Shown: positions 1-11,033, counted from the first letter of the stretch. The stretch: 64,000 nucleotides of DNA from Prorocentrum cordatum (GCA_963575745.1 CAUYUJ010018044.1:1-64000); one strand, 5' to 3'. A program made the numbers and translations. The notes: generated from the letters alone by a model not told the origin.

Positions 1-78
1 CTCCTCATCCTCCTCCTCGTCCTCCTCCTCATCCTCCTCATCCTCATCCTCATCCTCCTCCTCCTCCTCATCCTCCTA
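1..78. repeat. (CTC/CATCCTC)n microsatellite, truncated by window edge
   Basis: Almost pure CTCCTC/ATCCTC pyrimidine repeat running off the left edge. It is one of many polypurine/polypyrimidine tracts in the window. Confidence 0.95.
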
Positions 79-1425
79 CTGGGCCCGAAAATTGTACAGT
101 TCTTCCCCCCCACCATGTATGCTTCCCATTACACGCACATCGCTGCAAGTACGCCCCCCATTACACGCACATCGCTGCAAGTGGGTAACTTCTGGACTCC
201 AGGGTCCCAGTCTGCTTCCGGCGCCCTCCTGCCTGCTTCAAGAGGGGAGCGGTTTCCCTTCTCTCTCGTCCTCAGGGGGCGGGCAGAAGCCCAGTCTGCT
301 TTCAGCGACTCCCCACGTCTCACCGCCCACAAAACCACCCCAACCCAACCCGAAGGCTCCGATTTGCCCACCATTGCCAGTCAAGGAGGGCCGGGGAACA
401 TCGAAAAAAACACATACATGGAACCCGACCCCCCCCCAACCCGAAATTGGGGTCTTCGGGCTGGGTTGGGGTGGTCTGGTAGGTCGCCAACTTCATGTTT
501 CTACTTACTTCTTTCGACCGACGGGCAAGCGCCCCGCCCAAGTGAGAAGGCCCCCCCCGCTCCTCGAGAGGCGTGGGCCCCTTGTGGCCTCTGGGGTGCG
601 GCCCCTTCTGCCAAGGGCCCCCTGCCCTCTTCGAAGGCCGCCCCCCAATGCCCCCCTGGCCTGGCCACCGCAGAGGAGGGAGGAGGAGGAGGAGGAGGAG
701 GAGGAGGAGGAGGAGGAGGGATCGACATCGGGGTCTGGAGGAGGGGGGGGGATGTGGAAGCACCTGAGGGGCCCCGTGCCCTCTCCGATGACTGACCATT
801 CTTGCTCGCCGCCAGCGGGCTGCGGCAGTTTCTCCTCCTCTTCCTCCTCCTCCTCCTCCTCCTCCTCCTCCTCTTTCGCGCCCTGGCGCTCGGTCGCCAG
901 ACGACGCGTGTCCCCCCAGTTCCGAAAAAGAACCTAGGTGCCACGGCGTATGCGCGTTGGGGGTTCGCGGTCTTTCTCCTTCGTTGTGGTGGGCCACGAA
1001 GAGTTGTTTGGAGAACGGACACGTATGGCAGAAAGGGAACAATCAGAGGAGGATAATGCGAGAAGCGCAGCATCATCATTTAGAGGAATCACAACAAATC
1101 ATGTGCAAGGTATTATAGGAGCACCATGAAGTAATAAGCAGATGGAATGCCCAATTAGAAGACTAGGGAAGAGGATGACGGAGAAGGGGGGAACAGAGCA
1201 CATTGGAGCATGCATGTCGAGCACGATTGGAGCAACGCCCAAGTAACCAGAGATACGCTTTTTACATGCACGGCGAAGTACGATTCGCGCGGTACGACTT
1301 TCGGATCCAATCAGTACAGTAAAATGAGCATTATTGTTGCTAGCGATATCAGATGTTTCTGGCTCCGACCCCACATCCGCCCCCGATCCGGGCCTGATTC
1401 TCATTCCAGCACAAGGTCGGGAGGA
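79..1425. other. Gene-less stretch with two opposed microsatellites
   Basis: No convincing gene. A 26 bp unit (starting CCCATTACACGC) is duplicated at 125-150 and 157-182. A (GGA)n tract at 673-720 and a (CTC)n tract at 831-875 are near reverse complements about 110 bp apart. All long open frames here are created by these tracts. Confidence 0.7.
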
Positions 1426-1427
1426 CA

Positions 1428-1572
1428 TCTGAAACGGGCACCGTTTTGTTTGCTCTGTCTGAAACGGGAATACCTGCTCCTGAAATTGAAGTCGTTCTTT
1501 CTGAAGCAGCATGTATTTTTCTGATACGGTAGTTGTTGTTGTTTTGAAAGAGGTGTATGCTTTTCTGGAACG
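1428..1572 (+). repeat. Diverged TCTGAAAC-motif array, ~20 bp period
   Basis: Variants of TTTCTGAAAC occur near 1428, 1458, 1478, 1498, 1518 and 1562 (for example TCTGAAACGGG, CCTGAAATTG, TTCTGAAGC, TTCTGATACGG, TTCTGGAACGG). Four consecutive copies are exactly 20 bp apart, while the spacers differ. It is related to the cleaner array at 10872-11033. Confidence 0.6.
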
Positions 1573-3539
1573 GTGGCCACCAGTTGAAATTGTACTCCTT
1601 CAGGGAAAATAGTTACAGGTTATCTCCCTTCTTGTTTGAAAGTTGTTGGGATTTGTCTGGTCAGTTCCAGCACCAGCCCCAATCTGCACGCAATATGTAG
1701 ATAATGGTGGGCGTTAATTTCCGGCTCCTTTTCCGATTCCTGCTCCACTGATAATCCATCCCCGACTTCAGAATCCGCTTGTCCATCCGAACGCATATCA
1801 GATTTCGACCCCAATTCTCCATTGTCTTAACCGGGCTACCGATTCGACCGCTTCCAGGATTCCTATGTTCCTTATCAAATGAAGTAGCCGGGCATCCAGC
1901 AGGATGCGAGGGCACGAAAATGAGAGAACGCATGCCAAGCGCATTTCTGCAAGGCGAGGCGCGCCTCATAAGTGCCGGGAGGAGATATAGGGAGCGGAGG
2001 GCGACGCACAGGGACCAGATAAGCGGACCGCGAAATGGGCGCCAAATGCACCCAGAATGCAGTCCGCAGTGGTGCTGCGCAGTGGTGATGCGAAGAGAAG
2101 AGTTTGTGAATTATGGTTCTAGGAGCGCCCATGCGATCACATTTTCACAAATCTAGAGACGTCAAGTTGAATACCCTTTGTATTTATTTTTGGTGCGGCC
2201 AGGCATACGATGTGCTTAACAATCTGGTAACTTCGCTTGCTGTCCGAACGCAAGTCTAGAGAAAGGTATATCGTCTATTTTTGTTGGTTCATGCCGTCAT
2301 CGATGCATGCTTTTCGTATGCACGCATGCTTTTCATATGCACGCGCGCGTTATTTCCAAGAGGCGTCGCAAACCCGGTAATCTAAGGTATTGGATAGTTT
2401 TCTGTTCGCTGCTAACCACACCGAGCTTGATGAATAGAACACTTAATGTGAAACGCCATTTGCGTAAATAGTGCGTATGCTGTTCCTCATGGAAGTGTGG
2501 TTCTGAAGTTTATCAAATTATTGGGCTGTGATGATTTCCCCCTATCGTCTCGTCAATTCTCGAATCCATTTCCCGTCGCTCGTGAGCAACGTCCCAGGTA
2601 TATTTGTTCGCGCACCGTCTTGATGATTTTGTGATTTGGTTGTGTAAGAACCCAGGTCGTAGGAATTTATGTTTGCATTGTCGCGACATAGTTTTATTTC
2701 CATATGTTTTTGTGTTGTTTAGAACCGCCGCCAAATAGCACTATCGCGCGTTGCCGGCATAGTCCGAGGGGGGGAGAGTTGTCAATGCACAAGAGATCTT
2801 CCAAAACCAGGCAACATTGTTTGAAGAATTCCGGGCAAACGAATGCTTGACGACCGAGTAATGTCCAAATTACGGAGGGGAGTATGATGAGACGAACGTG
2901 AATATATTTCCCAAAATGTTCGTTGTGTTTGTGTTTCGATTCCGATTGTGCCATGCAAAGATGAGCGCGATAGTAACGATTTCTTGGGTTGCGGGATTCC
3001 GTCTTTTCATCGTCTGCGACGTATTGGGCTAGTTGGGCGGATTCATTACGGAGTTTCATCTTGGGATTTCCGTCAATTGGAAGGGATATTGTTCCTCTGA
3101 CAGTTTCGGACTGCCGTTGATTTCGCGTCGAGGCCCCATCAGATTGTTGTCGCGCTGCCGAAGAAGCAGGCTCCCAATTCGCGAAACCGGCAATTTAGCA
3201 GAACGATCAATTTGGGCGACCTTTGCAATTCATAATACACCCCCAATTCCATCACCACTCCCATTCGCTCTGGGCGAATGGATTCACGGATGGAAGTTGT
3301 ACGCTTCATCTGGTTCGTACAGAACAGAATTGTATGAATTGGGAGGTGGTCCATATGGGCACATTCGGTTACAGCAAGTAAAAGAAAATTACGATGTTGC
3401 ATGGGTTTTAACGCAACGATTTTGTCAATAATGGCCCCTTACGGTGGAGGAAATAACGTCTTGCGCCGTGCGACGACGATTGGGGATTGGCGTGGTCTTC
3501 GAAGGGGCCGAGTCTCACGGCCATTCCCCAAAGATAGAT
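1573..3539. other. Gene-less AT-moderate stretch
   Basis: No protein with recognisable family features on either strand; the short open frames look random. A small local duplication (ATGCACGC/GCATGCTTTTC) lies near 2300-2350. No RNA gene seen. Confidence 0.6.
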
Positions 3540-3880
3540 AGTAAGTACGGCCGTCTCAACGCACGGTATACAGTGTGTGTAACTATTGAAACGAATATCC
3601 TTAGTCCCACCTGCCTTTTGGGCGCAGGTGGTCTAGAGCGTTTCCTTTTCCAATTTGTTTTTTTTTTCCTTGCTCGGGAGGTTTACCTTTCCCCTCCCCT
3701 CATTTGCGTCTGGACGGGCTCCCCCGCGATGTGTCAGAAGGTGTTTGTTGATCCAAGATGGTAAGAGCGCGAGATGGCCTCCAAGATGGTCGAAGATAGC
3801 TGTAGATTGGTCAAGATAGTTTCTGACACTTGTTGTTTGCCTTCTCGCTCTTTCGCCCCCGATGGGTTTTTAAGGCTTCA
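3540..3880. repeat. Diverged duplicate of 8370-8690
   Basis: This segment and 8370-8690 share, in order, a CGGCCGT-CTCAACGCACGG-like start, GCGCAGGTGGTCTAGAGCG, a T-rich stretch, GATGGCCTCCAAGATG, GAAGATAGCTGTA and TTCTGACACTT. They are diverged copies of a larger duplicated block. Confidence 0.7.
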
Positions 3881-4509
3881 AGATGGCCCCAAAATAGCCC
3901 AAGATAGCCCCAAGAAGGATATAAGAGGGCCCCAAGACGGCCCCAAGAGCGACCCAAGAGGGCCCCAAGACGGTATTTTTGAGCGGCGGGAAAACCCCAC
4001 AAGTTCTCTGGACGTCGGTGGTTTAGGACGTTTCCTCTTCCATTCTTGTTTCCCTTTCGGGCAGGGGTTTACCCATTCCCCCACCCTGGACGGGGAGTTC
4101 CGCGAGTCGTTGGATGTCCAAAACGGCTTCGGCGAAGAAGCCATAATTATTAGTGTTATTATGGTGTTGGTTCCATTTTGGCTTCCTGAAGTGGTGACTA
4201 ATTCACGCTTCCTTCTTGTTTGATCGATCTCCTCGAAGATGGTTGAAGAAGCGCAGCCCCCAAAAGGATTCCAAGCGGCCCGTCCCGAGGCACCCAAGAC
4301 GCCGAAGAGCCCCGACGACCGCAAAGAGATGTTCCAACCGTACGCAAGATATTATCAAGGGTACGACGGTTTCTCCTCATTTTGCTCTTTTGGGTTGCCC
4401 TGACCACATGAAACTAGTTCAGAGATCGTTGCAAGAAATGTGATTGACAAGTACTGATAAGCATGGGTGATCATTCACAGAACAACTGTTTTGGGATGGG
4501 TTGCTTGGG
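3606..4509 (+). mobile_element. Composite TIR-minisatellite element, copy F (degenerate)
   Basis: Left end CCCACCTGCC resembles the family terminus CCCACCAGCCC. Right end near 4498-4509, GGGTTGCTTGGG followed by ATTCGCGAAACGTC, is a decayed version of GGGCTGGTGGGGATACGCG. It contains two leader modules (CAGGTGGTCTAGAGCG at about 3625 and GTCGGTGGTTTAGGACG at about 4013), pyrimidine-rich blocks, a TTTGATCGATCTCCTC motif near 4220, and CCCCAAGANGG minisatellite stretches near 3890-3975. No coding capacity seen. Confidence 0.55.
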
Positions 4510-5249
4510 ATTCGCGAAACGTCAACATCTAAGAGCTCCCATCTTTCGGGTTAGCGCGGTCCAAGACGGCCCCGAAAGGTCCCTCTGCAAAGAGTTCCAA
4601 GACAGTTCGTAAACCACCCCGAACAGCGCCAAGAGGCCCCTGAAAGAGCCCGAAAAGAGCCCAAAAAACCTTGAGATAACCTCACGAGAGCTCGAAGAAA
4701 GAGCGCAAGGAGGCCCGAACAGGGGCCCAAGAGAATCCCAAGAGAGTTCCAAGATTCCTCATATACAAATCAATTCAACAACCATTGCGAGTCATGGAAA
4801 CACCCCTTATGTGTCATCGAAGCACCATTGTAATTTGCAGCGGGTTCCCATTTTTAATTTAAATGCGGGAAATTATGTGTGGTCCTATCTAGGACACAGC
4901 ATCAATCAAAAAATAGAGAGGTATTCGATGTCGGTTTCTTCAGAGGAGTTCTCAAATCGCTTCTTTCGAAAATCTAAGTTTGGGGGCCCTCTTGTAGCCC
5001 TCTTGGGAAGTTTGGAACGCATCTTTGGAACCCCCACCACGAGAGAAAAAAATGATAATTCAACTGTACAATTCAACTCCCCCAAAGTTGCCAAAATGAG
5101 GGAACAACCGCAGTAAAATTAATGGATCTGCTTGTCTCACCGGGCCGCATTAAACGCCTTACAATCCGCAAAACCCAAAACAAAATCCGAAATCAGTTTC
5201 TGTCCCCAATCAGAGATTGTTGTTGTAAGGGTTCTAGCGGATTCGTATG
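4510..5249. other. Gene-less stretch with minisatellite remnant
   Basis: A degenerate CCCAAGAGG-type minisatellite lies at about 4560-4760. The remainder is unremarkable, AT-moderate sequence with no recognisable gene. Confidence 0.6.
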
Positions 5250-5452
5250 GTTAGGTTAGGTTTGCCGCCGATTTTCGCCACACGCTGGGGTGGTCTGCAA
5301 CCTTATAGCCCTACAGCTCTATAGCCTTAGCCCTGTACCTCAATAAGTTAGTAGCCCTATAGCGCTATAGCCGCATAGTGCTCTATAGCCCTATATATTT
5401 CATAATCGTATAGCTCATATAACCCTATAGCCTTACAGCCCTAAAAAGATTG
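5250..5452 (+). repeat. CCCTATAG array, copy 1, with conserved flanks
   Basis: It begins with GGTTAGGTTAGGTTTG and CGCCGATTTTCG, continues as degenerate CCCTATAG/CCCTACAG octamers, and ends with CCCTAAAAAGATT at 5439-5451. The same architecture recurs at 15295-15437 and inverted at 57231-57618. Confidence 0.8.
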
Positions 5453-5569
5453 TGATTGGGTTTTTTTCTTGTCTCACTGAAGAAAAATATCGTTTGAGTA
5501 CTTGCGTCCAGAAATTCGTGAGATTATTTGAATCGTTATCTCTTTTTGAGTCAGCACGGCTGGGCGCTG

Positions 5570-5955
5570 GATAGATTGCTGAGGTGTGGGAACACACTCG
5601 CGAAGGCAATTTTGAGAAATTGTCTTTGTGCCTGAAATTCAACTGTAATGGACCATTGTTGTTTTCAATGTACGTAGACTTTATTTAATTTAACCCCTGC
5701 AAGCATTGAGCCCCGAACTCAGCACCAAAACATATGTGGTCATGTGTATATCATATCGGATTCATAATTTGCTTGTATCAACGAAATGTGTTCAGTCCAC
5801 GTGCCTCGCTATTGCTAGGAACGATCGAGACAATGCACTTCGTATGCCAGCACAGGGGTACACATGTGTTTTCATATCATGGTTCTACAAAAGTTTACAG
5901 AAAGTTAGAATTAGCAACACACGACCGGCAATTATATTTGATTATTTGGTTCCGG
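5570..5955. repeat. AT-rich dispersed block, pair of 8855-9240
   Basis: It shares with 8855-9240 an ordered series of blocks: GATAGATTGC, AACACACTCGCGA, GGCAATTTTGAGAAA, ATGGACCATT, TTTTCAATGTACG, ACTCAGCA, GGAACGATC and GACAATGCA. Divergence is substantial. No gene recognised inside. Confidence 0.7.
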
Positions 5956-5983
5956 TATTGGTAAGGCGCTATTGCGAAACATA

Positions 5984-6127
5984 GATTGCGGAACGAATTC
6001 GACCATTCAATCGCGCATGATGCGTTTGGTTTGGAAACGAGAACATAAATATCATTCAACATACAACACACACAAATATTATGCATATGCATCGAACAAC
6101 AATATAAACGTTTCGCGCCATTTCGAT
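5984..6127. repeat. First part of dispersed repeat split by GC-rich insertion
   Basis: It matches the start of the uninterrupted copy at 11156-11583 (shared blocks ATTGCGGAAC, ATTCAATCGCGCATGAT, GGTTTGGAAACG, TATCATTCAACATACA, TATAAACGTTTCGCGC). The match stops at about 6127 and the rest of the same repeat resumes at about 8115. Confidence 0.75.
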
Positions 6128-6130
6128 TGT

Positions 6131-7510
6131 CACGCTGGCGGTGACGACAGCGAGGTGGGGCCTTCCCCGGGGCTTCCGCCTGCGCACGGACGGTTGCTTC
6201 GAGCTCTTGGGCGCGTCAGTCGGCAGCGACGCCTTCTGCCTCGAGCACACCCGGCAGTAAGTCGACAAGGCCACCGAGTTCCTTGACACATTCGGCGCCC
6301 TCGAACACGCCCAGGTTGCGCTCCACCTGCTACGGCAGTGCGCCGGCTTCTGCAGATTCAGCTACTCGGCGCGGGTTGATCCGCCCAATGTGCACACGGA
6401 AGCGCTGGTCAAGCTGGACAACGCAGTGCGCGCCAGCCTCGAGCAGCTGAGCAGCAGCTCCCCTGCGGACGACTCCTGGGCACAAGCGCAGCTCGCCCTC
6501 AAGGAAGGCGGCCTGGGGCTGCGTTCGGCGGAACGCCACGCGCCCGCCGCCTACTTTGGCTTCCCGCGCGGCCTGCTCTGCGCTGTGCCAGCAGCTCTGA
6601 GCGGGCTACTCCGACGACGACATTGACGCCGACGTTGCCGCAGCGTCCTACAATGCCCGGTTAACACTGTCAGATCGGATCGCTTTCGACGCTAGCCAGC
6701 ACGGCAACCAGCGGGGCTCTCTGACCGGCTGGACCAAGCCGCCAAGGCCGAACTCTGAGAACGCACCAGGGCCCACCTCTCGCTGGTCAGTGTTTGGCGC
6801 CAGCGGCTGACTGCAAGCGCGGCCCTGCGTTGAGGTTGACACGGGGTTCCCGCACGGTTTGATGCAGATTGCTCTGCGGAGGCGTTTGCGGGTGCAGCTG
6901 GCGGACGCAGAGACCTTCTGCCCGGTTTGCGACGGCATCTTCGTCGTCTACGGTGACCACGCGCTGGTCTGTAAACGGCACAACGCTTTACGAGACCAGG
7001 CTTTCTTCGCCGCGCAAGCCGCGGGGGGGTCCAGGCTCCGAGCTCGAGCGGCCTGGCCTTCTGCAGCCTCGCGCGAGCGGCAAGCCCGCCTGGGAAGGAA
7101 GAGAACAGCGGTGAGCTCGACGACGGCAGCCAACGCCCGGCAGATGTGCATATTTCCCGTTGTCGTGGCGGCGCCCGTGCCGCCCTCGATTTCGCGGTCA
7201 CATCGGGGTTGCGGGGCGACCTGTTTGCCGCCTCGGTTGCCGCGCCTGGCGCTGCGGCCGAGCGATACGAGAAGCAAAAACGCTTCTTCCTGAACACCGA
7301 GCGCAGCTGCGCTGCCGTTGGGATCACCTTCGTTCCCATGGTGGTCAAGGCGCACGGCGGCGGCTGGGGCAACGAGGCGCGACGCGCCTTGGCCGTCCTG
7401 GCCAAGCACGCGGCAGACGCCACGGGGGACGACCTCTCGCAGGTGGCGGCGGAGCACACACGCCGACTCGCATCTCTTCCAAAGCGAGAACGCGCGGGCC
7501 GTGTTCCGTA
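6131..7510 (+). pseudogene. Non-LTR retrotransposon 3' fragment (post-RT, zinc finger and RLE-like C-terminus), decayed
   Basis: Recognisable pieces of a LINE polyprotein in several frames. From about 6140 the frame reads RT-thumb-like sequence (DGCFELLGASVG, then HLLRQCAGFC), interrupted by an in-frame TAA at 6258, followed by ALKEGGLGLRSAERHAPAAY, a pattern typical of the region after the RT palm. After a frameshift near 6610 comes a CCHC-type motif CPVC-x7-GDHALVCKRHNALRDQ (about 6919-6999). A last frame (7146-7511) reads RPADVHI near ALDFAVTS and later GGGWGNEARRAL, resembling the C-terminal restriction-like endonuclease region of R2/CRE-type elements. No catalytic RT palm is present, so this is a 5'-truncated dead copy. 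The family assignment is from memory of motif patterns; the exact clade is uncertain. Confidence 0.75.
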
Positions 7511-7589
7511 GGCTGCAGGCGCCGGTCGGGGCGCCCGCGGACAGGTTTGCGGCGGCGAACGCGGCCGACGCCGCCTGAGCCGCCGGCCC

Positions 7590-7763
7590 GACCCTCTTCC
7601 CCTGACTACGACCACCGCGCCCGGCCCGCCCCAACGACCGCGACCGCCCCCGACGCCCTGCCCTGACTTGACCACGACCCCCCGACAACCACCACGACCG
7701 CCCCCGACGACCAACGCCCCCGACGCCCTGCCCTGACCACGACCGCCCCGACGAGCACGACCT
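7590..7763. repeat. C-rich (CGACCACGACC)-type minisatellite
   Basis: Degenerate CGACCACGACCGCCCC repeats, including a duplicated block CGACGCCCTGCCCTGAC. It follows directly on the LINE fragment and is probably its 3' tail or adjacent low-complexity DNA. Confidence 0.7.
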
Positions 7764-8114
7764 GGCGTTCGTTCGCATGTTTTTTCTTTTTGCCCCTCCC
7801 CCTCTTCCTCCTCCTCTTCCTCCTCGTCCTCGTTTTCTTATCTTACGGCCGGAGGCCTGGCGTCTGAAGGCGTCTCTCCGCTGGTCGGCAGAACAGGGCG
7901 CGGTGGCGATCCCGAGGAGCCCAGGCGCACGGAAGCTCTCCCCAGACGTGCTGGACACTCGTGTCGGCGTGCATTTGGCGCGTTGGGTCGGCTTTTGGCC
8001 GATCGCGGTGGACTTCGATCAACGGCGATGCGCCGATTCGCCTTCCGGGTGTCTTGACCGGGTTCTTGGACCGTTGAGCCGTGCTCGTTCGGAACCGTGC
8101 GATTGGGAAGTGGT

Positions 8115-8310
8115 GTAGATCTGGCGACCCAAGCCAAAAATGTGGTGGAAATATTCTCTTCAAATGAGCGACAAACAAATATCCCACACATGTTGTGTTT
8201 TCGGAAATGCGAGAAAACCACAAAAACATCGATATTCTCAAAAAGATGGTCGAACGTTTGGGCGTGATATTTCCGCTAGTTCTAAAGGTCATTTTGCTTG
8301 TGTGTTTTGC
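8115..8310. repeat. Second part of the split dispersed repeat
   Basis: It matches the later part of 11156-11583 (ATGAGCG, ACAAATCCCACACA-like, AAACATCGATATTCTCAAA, TTGGGCGTG, CTAATTCTA-like). Together with 5984-6127 it reconstitutes one copy around a ~2 kb GC-rich insert. Confidence 0.7.
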
Positions 8311-8369
8311 TCTTGTATCCCAAAACAGTGTTGGATGCATTTTCATCGACGTTCCACTTCCATAGACAG

Positions 8370-8850
8370 ACAAGGACTACGGCCGTTTCTACACACGGCA
8401 TACAATGTTTGCAAGTTTAAAACGATCATGTTTGTTCTTATTTGTTTTTTCGGCGCGCAGGTGGTCTAGAGCGCTTCTTTCTCCAATATGTTCCTGCGGG
8501 AAACGCATGTTTCCTTTATTTTTTGCGTGTGGACGAGCCCCGCCGCGATGTGTTAGAGGGTTTGTGTCCAAGATGGCAAGTGCGTGAGATGGCCTCCAAG
8601 ATGTTCGAAGATAGCTGTACATTGGCCAAGATAACTTCTGACACTTCATATTTCTTTTCTTGCTCTTTCGCCCCCCAATGGGTTTTGAAGGTTAAAAGAC
8701 TGCTCCAAGAGCGACCCAAAGCGACATGTGGAAACGACGCGATAATACGACGCCCACAAACCTTGTGGGCGTCGGTGGTTTAGGACATTTCCGTTTCCAC
8801 TCGTGTTTCTTTTTCGGGAAGCGGTTGGTCAGCAAGGCCGTGCGTTGGCT
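8370..8850. repeat. Composite-element leader remnants (copy G) and duplicate of 3540-3880
   Basis: It contains GCGCAGGTGGTCTAGAGCG at about 8455 and GTCGGTGGTTTAGGACA at about 8770, the same two leader motifs as in copy F. No intact terminal repeats are visible. Confidence 0.6.
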
Positions 8851-8854
8851 CCAT

Positions 8855-9240
8855 CAGAATGATAGATTGCGGAGGTGTTGAAACACACTCGCGAGGGCAA
8901 TTTTGAGAAACTATCTTTTTGCGTCAAGATACTGTCATGGACCATTCCCTTCTTTTTCAATGTACGAAAAATTTAAATAAACCTCTCCAACCCCAAACTC
9001 AGCATCACAATATATGTGTTCATGTGCATGTCGAATTGGAATTTATAATTTAATACATTAACAAAATAATGTCAGGTCGCGTGTCTCATTACTGCAAGGA
9101 ACGATCACGACAATGCATTTCGTATTGCAGCACAAGGATACTGATGTGTTTTTTTATGCTTCTACGAAGATGACATTATTATTAAACACATGAAGGTTGC
9201 AATGCGCCGCCGGCAAGTATATTTGGATTATTTCTTTATT
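8855..9240. repeat. AT-rich dispersed block, pair of 5570-5955
   Basis: Same ordered blocks as 5570-5955. No gene recognised inside. Confidence 0.65.
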
Positions 9241-9378
9241 ATGTGATATTCGTTTCGTTGACACGCATTTGGCGTGTCTTGTGTTTTCCTTACTGCGTAT
9301 TTGGCTTGTTTATATTGGCCCTCTGCCCGAATACAAAACTCAAAGCAATATTGCGTGCCGATGCGCGGGCGACCGCCG

Positions 9379-9551
9379 GTTCAGCAAAAAACCCGCAACA
9401 ATTTCTCAAAAAAAAAACCGATTCAAAAAACGTAGCAACCATTTCACAAAAAAAAAAAAAAAAAAAAAAGTTAGCCGTTTCAGTAAAATCGAAAATCCTT
9501 TTTAGGAAAAAATAGGTGTCGTTGCAGAAATAGTACCTAGTTCAAAAAAGA
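9379..9551 (-). repeat. Diverged GTTTCAGAAAAA array (minus orientation)
   Basis: Degenerate GTTTCAGAAAAA-like units, with TTC cores at about 9380, 9403, 9422, 9443, 9479, 9522 and 9541 (spacings 23, 19, 21, 36, 43, 19). A run of 20 or more A bases at about 9448-9469 expands one unit. It is the reverse complement of the motif in the 10.9 kb array. Confidence 0.5.
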
Positions 9552-10039
9552 ATTTCTATTTTCTTGGGCAAGGCCGTTAATGCATAATATTAAAATTTAT
9601 ACGCCTGTTTAAATACCCGGCGGACGTTCAGTGGGCTCATGCGTGAATAATATCGGAATGTAGCGGGGCTGGTTGGCATTGCGACTTCGCGGTCTTCTTC
9701 GGGGCTAATATCTTTTGCTAAAGGTACTAGCCTACTACTTGTAGTAGCCAGAGGTAGTAGCTTTCGGGGCTTCTTCGGGGCTACTACCTTTGTGTTTGTA
9801 TGCAATTTTGTTTCCCAAACTCTTATTTGCAGAGCTGTTTTGCGCCTTTTGAGGCCCGGCGCAAAAAACGCGGTGCTTTCCCCACGCGGAGTGAGGAAGG
9901 ATAAAGGAGGAAATGAAGAGGAGGAGTGGGAAGCAAGAGCGAGGTCAGAGAGGCATGGGAAAGAGGCTGGAAGGAGTTGAAGAAACTGGAGGGATGGGAA
10001 GAATTCGGCCCAAGATGGGAGAAGTGCGGGGGTCGGAAT

Positions 10040-10735
10040 CGGAGTGGACCGAACGGGAATCGGAGTCGGGACCGGACGAAAATCCGGAGCCGGCGTCGGA
10101 GCCGGAAGAGGCCAGAACGGGAATCGGAGTCGGTGTCGGAAATAGAAGAGGACCGAACGGAAATCGGAGTCGGAACCGGACGAAAATCCGGAGCCAAACG
10201 GAAGAGGCCGGAACGGGAGTCGGAATCGGAGTCGGATGTGGAAGAATACCGAACGGGAATCGGAGTCGGGGCCGGACGAAAACCCGGAGCCGGAGTCGGA
10301 GCCAGAAGAGGCCGGAACGGGAGTCGGAATCGGAGTCGGACCGAACGGGAATCCGGGGCGGAGCCGGACGAAAATCCGGAGCCGGAGTCGGAGCCGGAAG
10401 AGGCCGGAACGGGAGTCGGAATCGGAGTCGGAAGCAGACGAAGACCGAACAGGAATCGGAGTCGGGGCCGGACGAAAATCCGGAGCCAAAGTCGGAGCCG
10501 GAGGAGGCCGGAAGGGGAGTCGGAATCGGAGTTGGAAGTGGAGGAGGACCAAACGGGAATCGGAGTCGGGGCCGGACGAAAACCCGGAGCCGGAGAAAGC
10601 CGGAACGGGGGTCGGAATCGGAGTCGGAAATGGAAGAGGACCAAATGGGAATCGGAGTCGGAGCCGGACGAAAATCCGGAGCCGGAATTGGAGCCAGGAG
10701 GCTGGAACGGGAGTCGGAATCGGAATCGCCTCCTC
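10040..10735. repeat. ~92-104 bp purine-rich satellite, seven copies
   Basis: The block GGACGAAAATCCGGAGCC (or a close variant) starts at 10074, 10178, 10274, 10366, 10470, 10574 and 10666, giving spacings of 104, 96, 92, 104, 104 and 92 bp. In between are short GGAATCGGAGTCGG and GGAAGAGGCCGGAACG units. Several frames on both strands are open across it for 300 codons or more because the motif lacks stops; I do not call these genes. Confidence 0.9.
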
Positions 10736-10871
10736 CAGCCTCCTCTGCACGGCCATGCAATAACGACCGTTTCAGAAAAAAACGGCGGGGGTCCGGGTGC
10801 AAGAATCCAGGGCCCGCGGTCCAAGGTCGGGCCGAGGCCCGGGGGCCCGAGCAACAAATCGGGGGTGGGGC

Positions 10872-11033
10872 ATTTTTCTGAAACCGCGCGCACTTTTTCT
10901 GAAACCTCCCACGCTTTTTCTGAAACAACGGGTCCTTTTTCTGAAACTGCTCAGCCTTTTTCTGAAACGGCACGCCCTTTTTCTGAAACTGGCGTTTTTC
11001 TGAAACTGCTGTGCGCTTTTTCTGAAACGGTGT
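10872..11033 (+). repeat. Phased TTTTTCTGAAAC array, eight copies
   Basis: TTTCTGAAAC begins at 10875, 10896, 10917, 10938, 10959, 10980, 10997 and 11019. The first six are exactly 21 bp apart, whereas the 9 bp spacers (CGCGCGCAC, CTCCCACGC, AACGGGTCC and so on) are unrelated to each other. The core TTTC-T-GAAA is a near-perfect palindrome. An inverted copy, GTTTCAGAAAAA, lies at about 10769. Confidence 0.9.

Noticed and set aside
4165-4185. CCATTTTGGCTTC in composite elements as a second spliced-leader relic
   Set aside because: Only about a dozen bases match the leader, and the same block in other copies (CCATTTTGGCCTCTTGG) diverges from it; treated as coincidence.
10872-11033. CRISPR array
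   Set aside because: Constant repeat with variable spacer resembles one superficially, but the 12 bp repeats and 9 bp spacers are far too short and this is a eukaryotic nuclear sequence.
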